A stretch of 46,706 bases of DNA from an uncultured Sphingomonas sp. (GCA_913776255.1 CAJYLV010000036.1:1-46706); one strand, 5' to 3'; shown: positions 30,819 through 38,954, counted from the first letter of the stretch. The notes: generated by a model from the letters alone, not told the origin. Program-made: numbers and translations.

Positions 30819-31322
30819 TTATACCCGTTGCGCCCCCCGCCAGCGCCATGCGAGCCATAGCGCCCCCGCCGCGAGCGCCAGCACCGGCCAGCCGCCATCG
30901 GTGCGCCACAGATACCCCGCCCCCGCCACGGCCACCGCAAGCATCAGCAACGCAGCGGTCGCCGGGGCGTGGAGCCGCCGCGCCAGCCACGCCGCCAACG
31001 CCAGTGCCGCCAGCGCATTGAGCGCGAGCCACCAGTAGGACGCCCCCGCCGACAGCGCGCCGACCAGCGGCAGCTTGACGGTCGCATAGCCGATCATGCG
31101 GTGCGGAAACGTGTCGGCGGCGAGGTGCAGCCCGGTCCCCGCCCCCACCCCGCACGCCGCCGGATACCAGCGCCGCCGCGCGAGCAGGGCGCAGGCCGGC
31201 ACGATGCTGTGCGTCAGCGCGCTGCGATGCCCAAGCCACAATCGCAGGTCGAGGTCGGGCAGCGTCAGCCCGATCAGGAAAGCGACGAAGGTGACGAGCG
31301 CGGCGATCAGGGCGGGCGGCAT
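30819..31322 (-). CDS. Inner-membrane metal-dependent hydrolase (YdjM/DUF457-like)
   Basis: About 167 residues from the ATG at 31322. Conserved polar residues typical of the family lie between membrane segments: LPDLDLRLWLGHRSALTHS (about 23-41) and GLHLAADTFPHRM (about 66-78). They supply Asp and His residues suitable for metal binding. Several hydrophobic helices follow, ending in ALAAGALWLAWRWRG. Family members are annotated as membrane-bound metal-dependent hydrolases, some described as LexA-binding; the substrate is unknown. The frame extends upstream through repeat DNA, which is not credible coding sequence, so the internal Met was chosen. A small hairpin (AACGGG/CCCGTT, 30811-30828) overlaps the stop codon. 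Confidence 0.78.
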   Translation of the reverse strand: MPPALIAALVTFVAFLIGLTLPDLDLRLWLGHRSALTHSIVPACALLARRRWYPAACGVGAGTGLHLAADTFPHRMIGYATVKLPLVGALSAGASYWWLALNALAALALAAWLARRLHAPATAALLMLAVAVAGAGYLWRTDGGWPVLALAAGALWLAWRWRGAQRV

Positions 31323-31400
31323 GGCAACGCAGGTGGCACGCGCGGCGGATCGCGTCCACGGGGACCGGCGGGCGAGTGACCCGCTCCGCCTCGACCATCG

Positions 31401-31503
31401 CCCCGGACTTGATCCGGGGCCCGCTTCTACCCTGCCCCGCCGAAAAAGAAGCGGCATCCCGGATCAAGGCTCTCCTGAGCCTGTCGAAGGATCCGGGATG
31501 ACG
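31401..31503. repeat. Palindromic repeats, family D, copies 2 and 3
   Basis: CCCCGGACTTGATCCGGGG at 31401-31419 is a self-complementary unit. A larger one spans 31455-31503, with CATCCCGGATC and GATCCGGGATG as arms around an insert containing CTGAGCCTGTCGAAGG. Both resemble the element at 20741-20771. With the next repeat they fill the 307-bp gap between the hydrolase start and mmsB; no gene is seen there. Confidence 0.75.
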
Positions 31504-31550
31504 AGCAAATCGGCTGTCGTTCATGATGACACGAAGTCGAACATACCGTT

Positions 31551-31627
31551 CGTCATTGCGAGCGTAGCGAAGCAATCCAGGGTTGGATCAGGACGCCCTG
31601 GATTGCTTCGCTACGCTCGCAATGACG
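31551..31627. repeat. Palindromic repeat, family C, 32-bp perfect inverted arms
   Basis: Arms at 31551-31582 and 31596-31627 (core GCGAGCGTAGCGAAGCAATC) are perfectly complementary around a 13-base loop. The element ends two bases before the mmsB stop codon (minus strand), so it would form a very stable hairpin at the 3' end of the valine operon transcript. I know similar GTCATTGCGAGC... hairpins as dispersed repeats in many proteobacterial genomes. Confidence 0.9.
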
Positions 31628-31629
31628 GG

Positions 31630-32532
31630 TCAGGTTGACGTCGCCCCATCCCAGCGCGGCATCTCCAGCATCCGGATGATCCCCGAGAAATCCAGCCCGC
31701 CCTGCCCGGCCTCGACGAACTGCCGGTACAGGTCGCGCGCGCGCGTCCCCATCGGCACCTGCGCCGCTGCGCCGTCCGCCGCCGCCATCGCCAGTTCGAG
31801 GTCCTTGAGCATCAACGCCCCCGCGAAGCCGCCGCGATAGTCGCGATCGGCCGGCGACTCCGGCCCGACCCCCGGCACCGGGCAATAGGACGTCATCGAC
31901 CAGCTCTGCCCTGTCGCCTTGCTCGAGATGTCGTAGAAAGTCTGGGCGTCCAGCCCCAGCTTCCCCGCCAGCGCGAACGCCTCGCACGTCGCCGCCATCG
32001 TCGCGCCGAGGATCAGGTTGTTGCACAGCTTCGCGACCTGCCCCGCGCCGCTGTCGCCGGCATGGATCACCGCCTTGCCCATATCCTCGAGGAACGGACG
32101 CGCCCGCGCGAACGCCGCCGCCGGCCCGCCGACCATGAAGGTCAGCGTCCCCGCCTGCGCCGCCGCGATCCCGCCCGACACCGGCGCATCGACCGCCGCG
32201 ATCCCGCGCGCCGCCGCCTCGCTCGCAATACGCCGCGCGGTGGCGAGGTCGATCGTCGAACAGTCGATCAGCACCGTGTCGACCGCGACGTCGCCGAGGC
32301 TCTCGGCATAGACCTGCGCGACATGGGTGCCGGCGGGGAGCATCGTCACCACCGCCGCCGCGCCGTCGGCGGCGTCGCGCGCCGAGGCGACCGGCAGGCA
32401 CCCCGCCGCCTTGGCCGCGTCGAGCGCCGTCGCCGACAGGTCGAAGGCGCGGACGTCATGCCCCTGCTTCGCGAGGTTGGCGGCCATCCCGCCGCCCATA
32501 TTGCCCAGCCCGATGAACCCGACGCGCGCCAT
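31630..32532 (-). CDS. mmsB: 3-hydroxyisobutyrate dehydrogenase
   Basis: A 300-residue NAD-dependent beta-hydroxyacid dehydrogenase. The N-terminal Rossmann motif is VGFIGLGNMGGGMAANLAKQ. The substrate-binding signature VDAPVSGGIAAAQAGTLTFM lies at about 116-135, and the catalytic Lys region GAGQVAKLCNNLILGA at about 161-176. It oxidises 3-hydroxyisobutyrate to methylmalonate semialdehyde in valine degradation, the substrate of MmsA encoded at the other end of the same minus-strand cluster. It starts 10 bp after the enoyl-CoA hydratase gene and is the last gene of the run. A highly stable repeat hairpin follows the stop codon. Confidence 0.95.
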   Translation of the reverse strand: MARVGFIGLGNMGGGMAANLAKQGHDVRAFDLSATALDAAKAAGCLPVASARDAADGAAAVVTMLPAGTHVAQVYAESLGDVAVDTVLIDCSTIDLATARRIASEAAARGIAAVDAPVSGGIAAAQAGTLTFMVGGPAAAFARARPFLEDMGKAVIHAGDSGAGQVAKLCNNLILGATMAATCEAFALAGKLGLDAQTFYDISSKATGQSWSMTSYCPVPGVGPESPADRDYRGGFAGALMLKDLELAMAAADGAAAQVPMGTRARDLYRQFVEAGQGGLDFSGIIRMLEMPRWDGATST

Positions 32533-32542
32533 CCTGCCTCTC

Positions 32543-33319
32543 CTATCTGCCCGTCCACTGGCCGGGGCGTTTCTCGACGAACGCCGCCATGCCTTCCTTC
32601 TGGTCGGCGGTGCCGAACAGCCCGTGGAACAGCCGCCGCTCGAACTGCACGCCCTGCGCCAACGTCGTCTCGAACGCGGCGTTGACCATTTCCTTGTTCG
32701 CCAGCACCGCGAGCGGCGCCATGTCGGCGATCGTCTGCGCGGTCTTCACCGCGTCCTCGACCAGCTCGGCGGCGGGCACGATCCGGCTGACCAGCCCGGC
32801 GCGTTCCGCCTCGGCGGCGTCGATCATCCGCCCGGTCAGGCACATTTCCATCGCCTTCGCCTTGCCGACCGCGCGCGCCAGCCGCTGCGATCCGCCCATC
32901 CCCGGCGTCACCGCCAGCTTGATCTCGGGCTGCCCGAACTTCGCGGTATCAGCGGCGAGGATGAAGTCGCACATCATCGCCAGCTCGCACCCGCCGCCCA
33001 GCGCATAGCCGGCGACCGCGGCGATGATCGGCTTGCGCGTCTGCGTCAGCCGTTCGTAGCCGCCGAAGAAATTGCCGCCGTACATTTCGGCGAAACCCTG
33101 CGCCGACATCTCCTTGATGTCCGCCCCGGCCGCGAACGCCCTGTCGCTGCCGGTCAGCACCGCGCAGCCCTGCGTCGCATCGGCGTCGAAGGCGGCCAGC
33201 GCCGCGAGCAGGTCGGCGAGCACCTGCGAATTGAGCGCGTTGAGCGCCTTGGGCCGGTTAAGCGTGATGAGCGTCACCCCGCCGCGCTGTTCGACCAATA
33301 TCGTTTCGTAATCGGCCAT
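32543..33319 (-). CDS. Enoyl-CoA hydratase (crotonase family)
   Basis: A 258-residue crotonase. The CoA-binding and oxyanion-hole segments are [11 protein letters not shown] (about 60-70) and [15 protein letters not shown] (about 100-114). The two catalytic Glu positions are present (CELAMM and [18 protein letters not shown]). It should hydrate methacrylyl-CoA or related short enoyl-CoAs, fitting the valine pathway between the acyl-CoA dehydrogenase and the 3-hydroxyisobutyryl-CoA hydrolase. mmsB follows after 10 bp. The 292-bp gap upstream, towards the hydrolase-type gene, is filled by repeats, so this gene and mmsB may have separate expression. Confidence 0.93.
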   Translation of the reverse strand: MADYETILVEQRGGVTLITLNRPKALNALNSQVLADLLAALAAFDADATQGCAVLTGSDRAFAAGADIKEMSAQGFAEMYGGNFFGGYERLTQTRKPIIAAVAGYALGGGCELAMMCDFILAADTAKFGQPEIKLAVTPGMGGSQRLARAVGKAKAMEMCLTGRMIDAAEAERAGLVSRIVPAAELVEDAVKTAQTIADMAPLAVLANKEMVNAAFETTLAQGVQFERRLFHGLFGTADQKEGMAAFVEKRPGQWTGR

Positions 33320-33330
33320 CTCGTCACCTC

Positions 33331-33461
33331 GTCGCCCCTGCGGAGGCAGGGGCCTATCTCTGCCCAGTCTTCAACCAGCGGCCCGACACAAGTCCGTCGC
33401 GTATGTGTCCGGCGTTGCGCGCAACGCTACAGACATGGGCCCCTGCCTGCGCAGGGGCGAC
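33331..33461. repeat. Composite palindromic repeat, family A, copy 2 (131 bp)
   Basis: Outer arms at 33331-33354 and 33438-33461 are inverted repeats differing at one base from each other (CTGCGGAGG against CTGCGCAGG). The centre again holds a GACACA/TGTGTC inverted repeat. Length and layout match the copy at 14521-14650. Confidence 0.85.
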
Positions 33462-33495
33462 GGCGTTGCAGGAGCCCGCCCGGCTTATCACTCCC

Positions 33496-33580
33496 GTCGT
33501 CCCTGCGCAGGCAGGGGCCCATGTCTGCCAAATCTTCAAACCCCGGTCCGACATCCGCGCATCATCCATGTGTCCGCCGC
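33496..33580. repeat. Composite palindromic repeat, family A, copy 3 (one arm missing)
   Basis: The left arm is at 33496-33519 (GTCGTCCCTGCGCAGGCAGG...), followed by the central inverted repeat (CCGGTCCGACAT with ATGTGTCCG). The expected right arm is absent; about 35 bases later the hydrolase-type gene ends at 33612. It appears to be a truncated element in tandem with copy 2. Confidence 0.7.
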
Positions 33581-33611
33581 AGCGCAACCGCGAGCCGCGC
33601 AGCAGCCCACC

Positions 33612-34652
33612 TCACCCCGGCGTCCACGCCTCGTCCTCCGGCAGCGGCGCGAAGATGCGGTCGATCATGTGGTCGCTCACCCCCGCGACGGTCGCCGGCT
33701 CCCAGCGCGGCGCATTGTCCTTGTCGACGATCAGCGCGCGGACGCCCTCGACGAAATCGGGGCGCTGCACGACCCGGCATGCGACCGCATGCTCCTGCCG
33801 CATCTCGTCGGCGAACGTCGCCATCCCCGCGGCATCCTTGAGCAATTTGAGCGACACCTTCATCGCCTGCGGCGACTTGGTGGCGAGCGTCGCCAAGGTG
33901 TCCTGCGCGAAAGCGCCGCCGTCCGCCTGCAAGACGGCCAGTATCTCTTCGAGATCGTCCGAGGCGAACAGCCGGTCGATCACGTCGCGATTTGCCAGCA
34001 GCCTGGCCGGGGGCGCCTCCTCCGCGAGACCGGACAGCGCCGCCTCGATCGCGTCGGGATCGGCGACGATCCGTGCCTTCGCCTCTTCTACCCGTGCGGC
34101 GGGCAGGTAATGCGTCGCCAGCCCGAGCGCGAGCGCCTCCGCGCCGTCGAGCCGCGCGCCGGTCAGCGCGAGATACTGGCCGATCCGCCCCGGCAATCGC
34201 GAAAGATACCAGCCGCCGCCGACATCGGGGAACAGCCCGATCCCGGTCTCGGGCATCGCCAGCCGAGTCTGTTCGGTCGCGACGCGATAGCGGCACGGCT
34301 GCGACACGCCGACTCCGCCGCCCATCGTCACCCCGTCCATGAACGCCACCGTGTCCTTGACGTAGGTGAACAGCCGGTGGTTCATGCGATATTCGGTGTG
34401 GAAGAAGGCGCGCGCCGCGGCGCCATCGGTCGCGCCGCTGTCGGCGAGCATCCGGATGTCGCCGCCCGCGCAGAAACCGCGCCCTTCGGCATGGTCGATC
34501 ATGACGCAGCGCACCGCTTCGTCGCCACGCCACTGCTCCAGCGCGTCGAGGATGCCCTGACACATGGCGGTGGTCAGCGCGTGCAGCGCCTTGGGCCGGT
34601 CGAGCCGGAGGCGGCCGACCGGGCCCTCGGTGGTGACGATCAGGTCGCTCAC
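33612..34652 (-). CDS. 3-hydroxyisobutyryl-CoA hydrolase-like enoyl-CoA hydratase/isomerase
   Basis: About 346 residues, longer than ordinary enoyl-CoA hydratases and typical of the 3-hydroxyisobutyryl-CoA hydrolase (HIBCH) branch. The crotonase motifs are GRGFCAGGDIRML (about 55-67) and GVTMGGGVGVSQPCRYRVAT (about 100-119), followed by the branch-specific MPETGIGLFPDVGGGWYLSR with the catalytic Glu and Asp. The C-terminal extension (FVEGVRALIVDKDNAPRW) is also typical. It hydrolyses 3-hydroxyisobutyryl-CoA in valine breakdown, releasing the acid used by MmsB. The GTG start at 34652 overlaps the acyl-CoA dehydrogenase stop (GTGA). Repeats follow its stop codon. Confidence 0.9.
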   Translation of the reverse strand: MSDLIVTTEGPVGRLRLDRPKALHALTTAMCQGILDALEQWRGDEAVRCVMIDHAEGRGFCAGGDIRMLADSGATDGAAARAFFHTEYRMNHRLFTYVKDTVAFMDGVTMGGGVGVSQPCRYRVATEQTRLAMPETGIGLFPDVGGGWYLSRLPGRIGQYLALTGARLDGAEALALGLATHYLPAARVEEAKARIVADPDAIEAALSGLAEEAPPARLLANRDVIDRLFASDDLEEILAVLQADGGAFAQDTLATLATKSPQAMKVSLKLLKDAAGMATFADEMRQEHAVACRVVQRPDFVEGVRALIVDKDNAPRWEPATVAGVSDHMIDRIFAPLPEDEAWTPG

Positions 34653-35800
34653 TGCCGCACCAGCTCGCGGCCGACGATCATCCGCATCACCTGATTCGTC
34701 CCCTCGAGGATCGAGTGGACGCGCAGGTCGCGCCAGAAGCGTTCGATCGGATAGTCCATCAGATAGCCGTAGCCGCCGTGCAGTTGCAGCGCGCGGTCGA
34801 CGACGCTCGATCCGGTGTCGGTCGCCAGCCGCTTCGCCATCGCCGCGAAGCGCGTCTTGTCGGGCGCGCCCGCCGTCACCTTGGCGGCGGCGACGTAGAG
34901 CAGGCAGCGCGCGGCCTGCAGCTCGGTCTCCATGTCCGCCAGCATGAACTGCGTGTTCTGGAAATCGCTGACCGCCGTGCCGAACTGCTTGCGGTCCTTC
35001 GTGTAGCGGATCGCCTCGTCCAGACAACGCTGCGCCCCGCCCAGCGAGCAGGCACCGATGTTGAGCCGACCGCCGTCGAGCCCGGCCATCGCGAAGCGGA
35101 ACCCCTCGCCCTCCTCGCCGACGCGGTTGGCGACCGGCACGCGGACGTTGTCGAACGTCACCGCGCGCGTCGGCTGCGCATGCCAGCCGAGCTTGCGCTC
35201 GTTGGCGCCGAACGAGACGCCGGGCATGTCCTTTTCGATGACGAGGCAGGAGATGCCCTTCGGTCCGTCGGCACCGGTGCGCACCATCGTGACGTAAAGC
35301 TCGTTTTCTCCCGCACCGGAGATGAACTGTTTTGTCCCGTTGACGATATATTCGTCGCCGTCGCGGTACGCGCTGGTCTTTAACGCCGCCGCATCTGATC
35401 CCGAACCCGGCTCGGTCAGGCAATAGCTCGCCATCCGCTCCATCGTCACCAGATCGGGCAGATAGCGCGCCTTCAACTCCGCCGAACCATAGCGGTCGAT
35501 CATCCAGCTCGCCATATTATGGATCGAAATGAACGCGCTGGTCGCCGGACAGCCATAGGCCATCGCCTCCATGATGAGCGCGGCCTCGAGACGCCCGAGA
35601 TTGATCCCCCCGCTCTCCTCGCTGACGTAGATCGCGGCGAAACCCAGCTCGGCCGCCGCCTTGATCGTATCACGCGGGAAGATGTGCTTCTCGTCCCATT
35701 CCGCCGCGAAGGGCGTAATGCGATCGGCGGTAAAGCGTTGGGCGAGCGCCTGAATCTCGCGCTGCTCGTCGGTCAGGTCGAACTGGTCGGTCATCGTCAT
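34649..35800 (-). CDS. Acyl-CoA dehydrogenase (probable isobutyryl-CoA dehydrogenase)
   Basis: A 383-residue FAD enzyme. Family signatures are CLTEPGSGSDAAALKTSA (about 126-143) and QLHGGYGYLMDYPIERFWRD (about 341-360). The catalytic base is expected as Glu in ILEGTNQVM near residue 370. It introduces a double bond into an acyl-CoA and passes electrons to electron-transfer flavoprotein. Position in a valine-degradation cluster points to isobutyryl-CoA as substrate; sequence alone cannot exclude other short branched acyl-CoAs. It begins four bases after the lipoprotein gene stop codon and overlaps the HIBCH-like gene by four bases, so all are in one operon. Confidence 0.93.
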   Translation of the reverse strand: MTMTDQFDLTDEQREIQALAQRFTADRITPFAAEWDEKHIFPRDTIKAAAELGFAAIYVSEESGGINLGRLEAALIMEAMAYGCPATSAFISIHNMASWMIDRYGSAELKARYLPDLVTMERMASYCLTEPGSGSDAAALKTSAYRDGDEYIVNGTKQFISGAGENELYVTMVRTGADGPKGISCLVIEKDMPGVSFGANERKLGWHAQPTRAVTFDNVRVPVANRVGEEGEGFRFAMAGLDGGRLNIGACSLGGAQRCLDEAIRYTKDRKQFGTAVSDFQNTQFMLADMETELQAARCLLYVAAAKVTAGAPDKTRFAAMAKRLATDTGSSVVDRALQLHGGYGYLMDYPIERFWRDLRVHSILEGTNQVMRMIVGRELVRQ

Positions 35801-35804
35801 ATCC

Positions 35805-36461
35805 TCAGCAGCGGCGATAGCGCTGCGTGGCGGTCGGGCTGGTGCGCACCAGCATGGTGCCGCCGGCGTCGAGCCGGTAGACCTCGCGGGCGTAGAAGCC
35901 CTGCCCCTCGCCCGAAAAGCGCAGGTCTACAGTGACTTCCTGCGGGCTGCGGCGGTCCATGCGCTGCACGCGAGCGCGTGATTCGTAGAAACGGATCGTG
36001 TCGGCGTCGATGTTGATGCGGCCGGTCGCTTCGGTATTGGCCAGCTCGCAATCATTGTCGCCCGCCCCCCAATAGCCAAGGAATTCCGTGGGGAAGGCGC
36101 GGTCGCGCGCCGCGTTGGGCGTGCTCTTCGCGATCGGCACGCCGGTGCGCGCGGTGGTGGCGGCGCCGTTCTGCGCCACCGCCTGCTCGATCGCCGCCTG
36201 CGCCACGGCTTCCTTCTCGGGGACGTCCACATGGTTATAGTCGGCGTCGTGGCCGGAACAGGCGGCGAGCGCCAGCGCCAGCGCTGCTGTCCAACCTCCG
36301 TTCGGCTCGAGCAGGGTTCGAGCGAAGCCGAGAACCCGTCCGTCGAGAGCGATGCGCTCCGTCGCGCCCTCTCGACACGCCGTCTCGACTTCGCTCGACG
36401 GCTGCTCGAGCCGAACGGAAGACGGACCGAAAGTCTTGGCCAGCCGTCGCATCGTGCACAT
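35805..36461 (-). CDS. Putative lipoprotein with a repeat element inside its signal-peptide region
   Basis: About 218 residues if translation starts at the ATG overlapping the mmsA stop codon (TGATG). The beginning MCTMRRLAKTFG looks like a signal-peptide N-region, and WTAALALALAAC with lipobox Cys68 looks like its hydrophobic core, but 41 residues (15-55) encoded by a palindromic repeat separate them. The mature part (GHDADYNHVDVPEKEAVAQA...) contains a region like small periplasmic inhibitors or lipoproteins (TEFLGYWGAGDNDCELAN; ending TQRYRRC with a terminal Cys). No function is known. Either a long signal N-region is tolerated, a later non-ATG start is used, or export is impaired. It sits between mmsA and the acyl-CoA dehydrogenase, four bases from the latter. 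Confidence 0.72.
   Translation of the reverse strand: MCTMRRLAKTFGPSSVRLEQPSSEVETACREGATERIALDGRVLGFARTLLEPNGGWTAALALALAACSGHDADYNHVDVPEKEAVAQAAIEQAVAQNGAATTARTGVPIAKSTPNAARDRAFPTEFLGYWGAGDNDCELANTEATGRINIDADTIRFYESRARVQRMDRRSPQEVTVDLRFSGEGQGFYAREVYRLDAGGTMLVRTSPTATQRYRRC
36297..36419. repeat. Palindromic element, family F, in frame within the lipoprotein gene (123 bp)
   Basis: Perfect 18-bp terminal inverted repeats (TCCGTTCGGCTCGAGCAG at 36297-36314 and its complement at 36402-36419). The symmetry extends outward to 36289 and 36427 with three mismatches. The 123 bp equal exactly codons 15-55 of the host gene, so the frame stays open. Internal sub-repeats of the type GTCGAGCGAAGTCGAGA resemble dispersed sphingomonad repeats. 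Confidence 0.85.
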
Positions 36462-37972
36462 CACCCCATGGTCGGGATCACGAACGCATCCTGCGCCGCG
36501 GCGGGTCCGCCGCCGGCACCATCGGGCCAGCGTTGCGTCACCGTCTTGATCCGCGTCCAGAATTTCACGCCCTCGATGCCGTGCTGGTTGGTGTCGCCGA
36601 ACCCGCTGCGCTTCCACCCGCCGAAGGTGTGATAGGCGACCGGCACCGGGATCGGCACGTTGATCCCGACCATGCCGACGTTCACCCGCGCCGCGAACTC
36701 GCGCGCGGCGTGGCCGTTGCGCGTGAAGATCGCGACGCCATTGCCATATTGATGCTCGCTCGGCAGCCGCACCGCCGTCTCGAAATCGGGGGCGCGGACG
36801 ATCTGGAGGACCGGGCCGAAGATCTCCTCCTTGTACGCCTGCATGTCGGGGGTGACATGGTCAAACAGGCTGGGTCCGATGAAGAAGCCCTGCTCATGCC
36901 CCTGCAAGCGGAAGTCGCGGCCGTCGACAACCAGTTCGGCGCCCTCGTCGACCCCGGTCTGGATCCAGTCGGCGACGCGCGCGCGGTGCGCGGCGTTCAC
37001 CACCGGTCCGTAATGCGCCTCGGCATCGGTCGACACGCCGACGCGCAAGCCTGCGATCGCCGGTAGCAATTTCTCGCGCAACGCCGCGGCGGTCTTGTCG
37101 CCGACCGGCACGACGACCGGCAGCGCCATGCACCGCTCGCCCGCCGAGCCGAACGCCGCGCCCGACAGATCGGCGACGACCTGATCGAGATCGGCGTCGG
37201 GCATGACGATGCCGTGGTTCTTGGCACCCCCCATCGCCTGCACGCGCTTCCCCGCCGCGACGCCGCGGCGGTAGACGTGATGCGCGATGTCGCTCGATCC
37301 GACGAAACTGACCGCGCCGATCGCGGGATGGTCGAGGATCGCGTCGACCATCTCCTTGTCGCCGTGGACGACCTGCAGCACGCCCTCGGGCAGCCCGGCC
37401 TCGCGCATCACCTCGGCGAGCCGCACCGGCACGCTCGGGTCGCGCTCGCTGGGCTTGAGGATGAAGGCGTTGCCGCACGCGATCGCGATGCCGAACATCC
37501 ACATCGGGATCATCGCCGGAAAGTTGAACGGTGTGATCCCCGCGCCGATCCCGATCGGCTGGCGCATCGAATAGACGTCGATCCCCGGCCCGGCGCCCTG
37601 CGTATAGTCGCCCTTGAGCACATGCGGGATGCCGCAGGCGAATTCGATCACCTCCAGCCCGCGCTGGATGTCGCCCTTCGCATCGGCGATCACCTTGCCA
37701 TGTTCGGACGACAGCAGGTGCGCCAGCGCGTCCATGTTCGCCTCGACCAGTTCCTTGAAGCGGAACATGACGCGCGCGCGGCGCTGCGGGTTGGTCGCCG
37801 CCCACGCCGGTTGCGCGGCCTGCGCCGCCGCGACCGCGCGGTCGAGATCGGCGGAGGTGCCGAGCACGACCTGCGCCTGCACCTGGCCGGTATTGGGGTC
37901 GAAAATGTCCGCGGTGCGCGCCGGCGCGGCACCGCCGCCACTGCCCGCGATATGATGATCGAGCTGGCGCAT
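36461..37972 (-). CDS. mmsA: Methylmalonate-semialdehyde dehydrogenase (CoA-acylating)
   Basis: About 503 residues from the ATG at 37972, which has AGGAGAG in front; the longer upstream frame is rejected because it runs through the divergent LysR gene. It is an aldehyde dehydrogenase of the MmsA type: NAD-binding stretch FNFPAMIPMWMFGIAIACGN at about 146-165, GSSDIAHHVYRRGV near 226, and the catalytic Cys in GSAGERCMALPVVV near 283. The C-terminal part has NGHAAREFAARVNVGMVGIN. It converts methylmalonate semialdehyde to propionyl-CoA, the last step of valine degradation, in the cytoplasm. It is the first gene of the minus-strand operon and is coupled to the lipoprotein gene. Confidence 0.96.
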   Translation of the reverse strand: MRQLDHHIAGSGGGAAPARTADIFDPNTGQVQAQVVLGTSADLDRAVAAAQAAQPAWAATNPQRRARVMFRFKELVEANMDALAHLLSSEHGKVIADAKGDIQRGLEVIEFACGIPHVLKGDYTQGAGPGIDVYSMRQPIGIGAGITPFNFPAMIPMWMFGIAIACGNAFILKPSERDPSVPVRLAEVMREAGLPEGVLQVVHGDKEMVDAILDHPAIGAVSFVGSSDIAHHVYRRGVAAGKRVQAMGGAKNHGIVMPDADLDQVVADLSGAAFGSAGERCMALPVVVPVGDKTAAALREKLLPAIAGLRVGVSTDAEAHYGPVVNAAHRARVADWIQTGVDEGAELVVDGRDFRLQGHEQGFFIGPSLFDHVTPDMQAYKEEIFGPVLQIVRAPDFETAVRLPSEHQYGNGVAIFTRNGHAAREFAARVNVGMVGINVPIPVPVAYHTFGGWKRSGFGDTNQHGIEGVKFWTRIKTVTQRWPDGAGGGPAAAQDAFVIPTMG

Positions 37973-38016
37973 CGCATCTCTCTCCTGTGTCGCCGGCGGG
38001 TGTGCGCCCGGCATGG

Positions 38017-38042
38017 TTTGCAGGCAAGCGACAAATCTGCAA
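38017..38042. promoter_or_regulatory. Candidate LysR-type operator between mmsA and lysR
   Basis: The 82-bp divergent gap contains TTTG-N11-CAAA (38017-38035), fitting the T-N11-A rule for LysR-type sites, and an overlapping inverted repeat TTGCAG-N13-CTGCAA (38018-38042). The location suits control of both mmsA and the regulator itself. Confidence 0.5.
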
Positions 38043-38054
38043 CGCTCACCTGCA

Positions 38055-38954
38055 ATGACGCAGCCCTTGCCGTGGAACGACTTGCAGGATTTTCTCGCGG
38101 TCGCGCGCGCCGGGCAGATCGCGCGCGCCGCCGTGCTGATCGGGGTCGACGCCACCACGATTGGCCGCCGGCTGCGCCGGCTGGAGGCGCGGCTCGGCCG
38201 CACCCTGTTCGAGCAGACCCGCGAGGGGCAGGTGCTGACCGAAGCCGGCGAGGCACTGCTCGCGCAGGTCGAGGAAATGCAGAACGCCGCCGAGCGGATC
38301 GTCGAGACGCGCGGCCATGCCGAAGCGCTGACCGGGCTCCTGCGCGTCAGCGTCTCCGAGGGATTCGGCACCTGGCTGGTCGCCGAGCATCTCCATGAGT
38401 TCGCGGCGCAGCATCCGGCGCTGACGATCGACCTCGCCGCCAGCTCGGGATTCCTGAGCCCGTCGCGGCGCGAGGCGGACGTGGCGGTGCTGCTCGCCCG
38501 CCCGCGGCACGGGCCGGTCGTCGCGGGCAAGCTCTCGGACTATACGCTGCACCTCTACGCCGCCCGCGCGCTGATCGAACGCGATGGCGAGATCACGCGC
38601 GACGCGCTCGGCAACCGGCATCCGATGGTCGGATATATCCCCGATCTGCTGTATTCGCCCGAGCTGCGCTTCGTCGACGATCTCGGACCGCTTCCGGCGG
38701 CGACGGTCCGCAGCTCCAGCATCAACGCCCAGGCGCGGCTGATCGCGACCGGCGCCGGCGTCGGCGTGCTGCCGCATTTCATCGGCGGCGCGCTGCCCGA
38801 ACTGGTGCGGGTGCTGCCCGAGGTCACGATCCAGCGGACCTTTTGGCTGGTAACGCACCGCGACACGCGACAACTACGGCGGGTTCGGGCCTTTTCGACA
38901 TGGCTGGCTCAGCTCGTCGCAAAGCACCACGTACGGCTTGTTCCACCGCGTTAA
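38055..38954 (+). CDS. LysR-family transcriptional regulator
   Basis: About 299 residues from ATG 38055. The N-terminal winged helix-turn-helix is at about 6-65 (WNDLQDFLAVARAGQIARAA, then DATTIGRRLRRLEARLGRTL and FEQTREGQVLTEAGEALL), standard for the LysR family. The C-terminal ligand-binding domain runs from about 92 (LRVSVSEGFGTWLVAEHL) and contains the usual late motif LIATGAGVGVLPHF. It is transcribed away from mmsA with an 82-bp shared control region, so it is probably the regulator of the valine operon. The inducer is unknown. In-frame starts further upstream (38013) would overlap the candidate operator and are not preferred. Confidence 0.92.
   Translation: MTQPLPWNDLQDFLAVARAGQIARAAVLIGVDATTIGRRLRRLEARLGRTLFEQTREGQVLTEAGEALLAQVEEMQNAAERIVETRGHAEALTGLLRVSVSEGFGTWLVAEHLHEFAAQHPALTIDLAASSGFLSPSRREADVAVLLARPRHGPVVAGKLSDYTLHLYAARALIERDGEITRDALGNRHPMVGYIPDLLYSPELRFVDDLGPLPAATVRSSSINAQARLIATGAGVGVLPHFIGGALPELVRVLPEVTIQRTFWLVTHRDTRQLRRVRAFSTWLAQLVAKHHVRLVPPR

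Noticed and set aside
33403..33611. ORFs encoding peptides such as APACAGATA or PAQAGAH
   Set aside because: These come from translating the family A palindromic repeats; they recur wherever the repeat occurs and are not genes.
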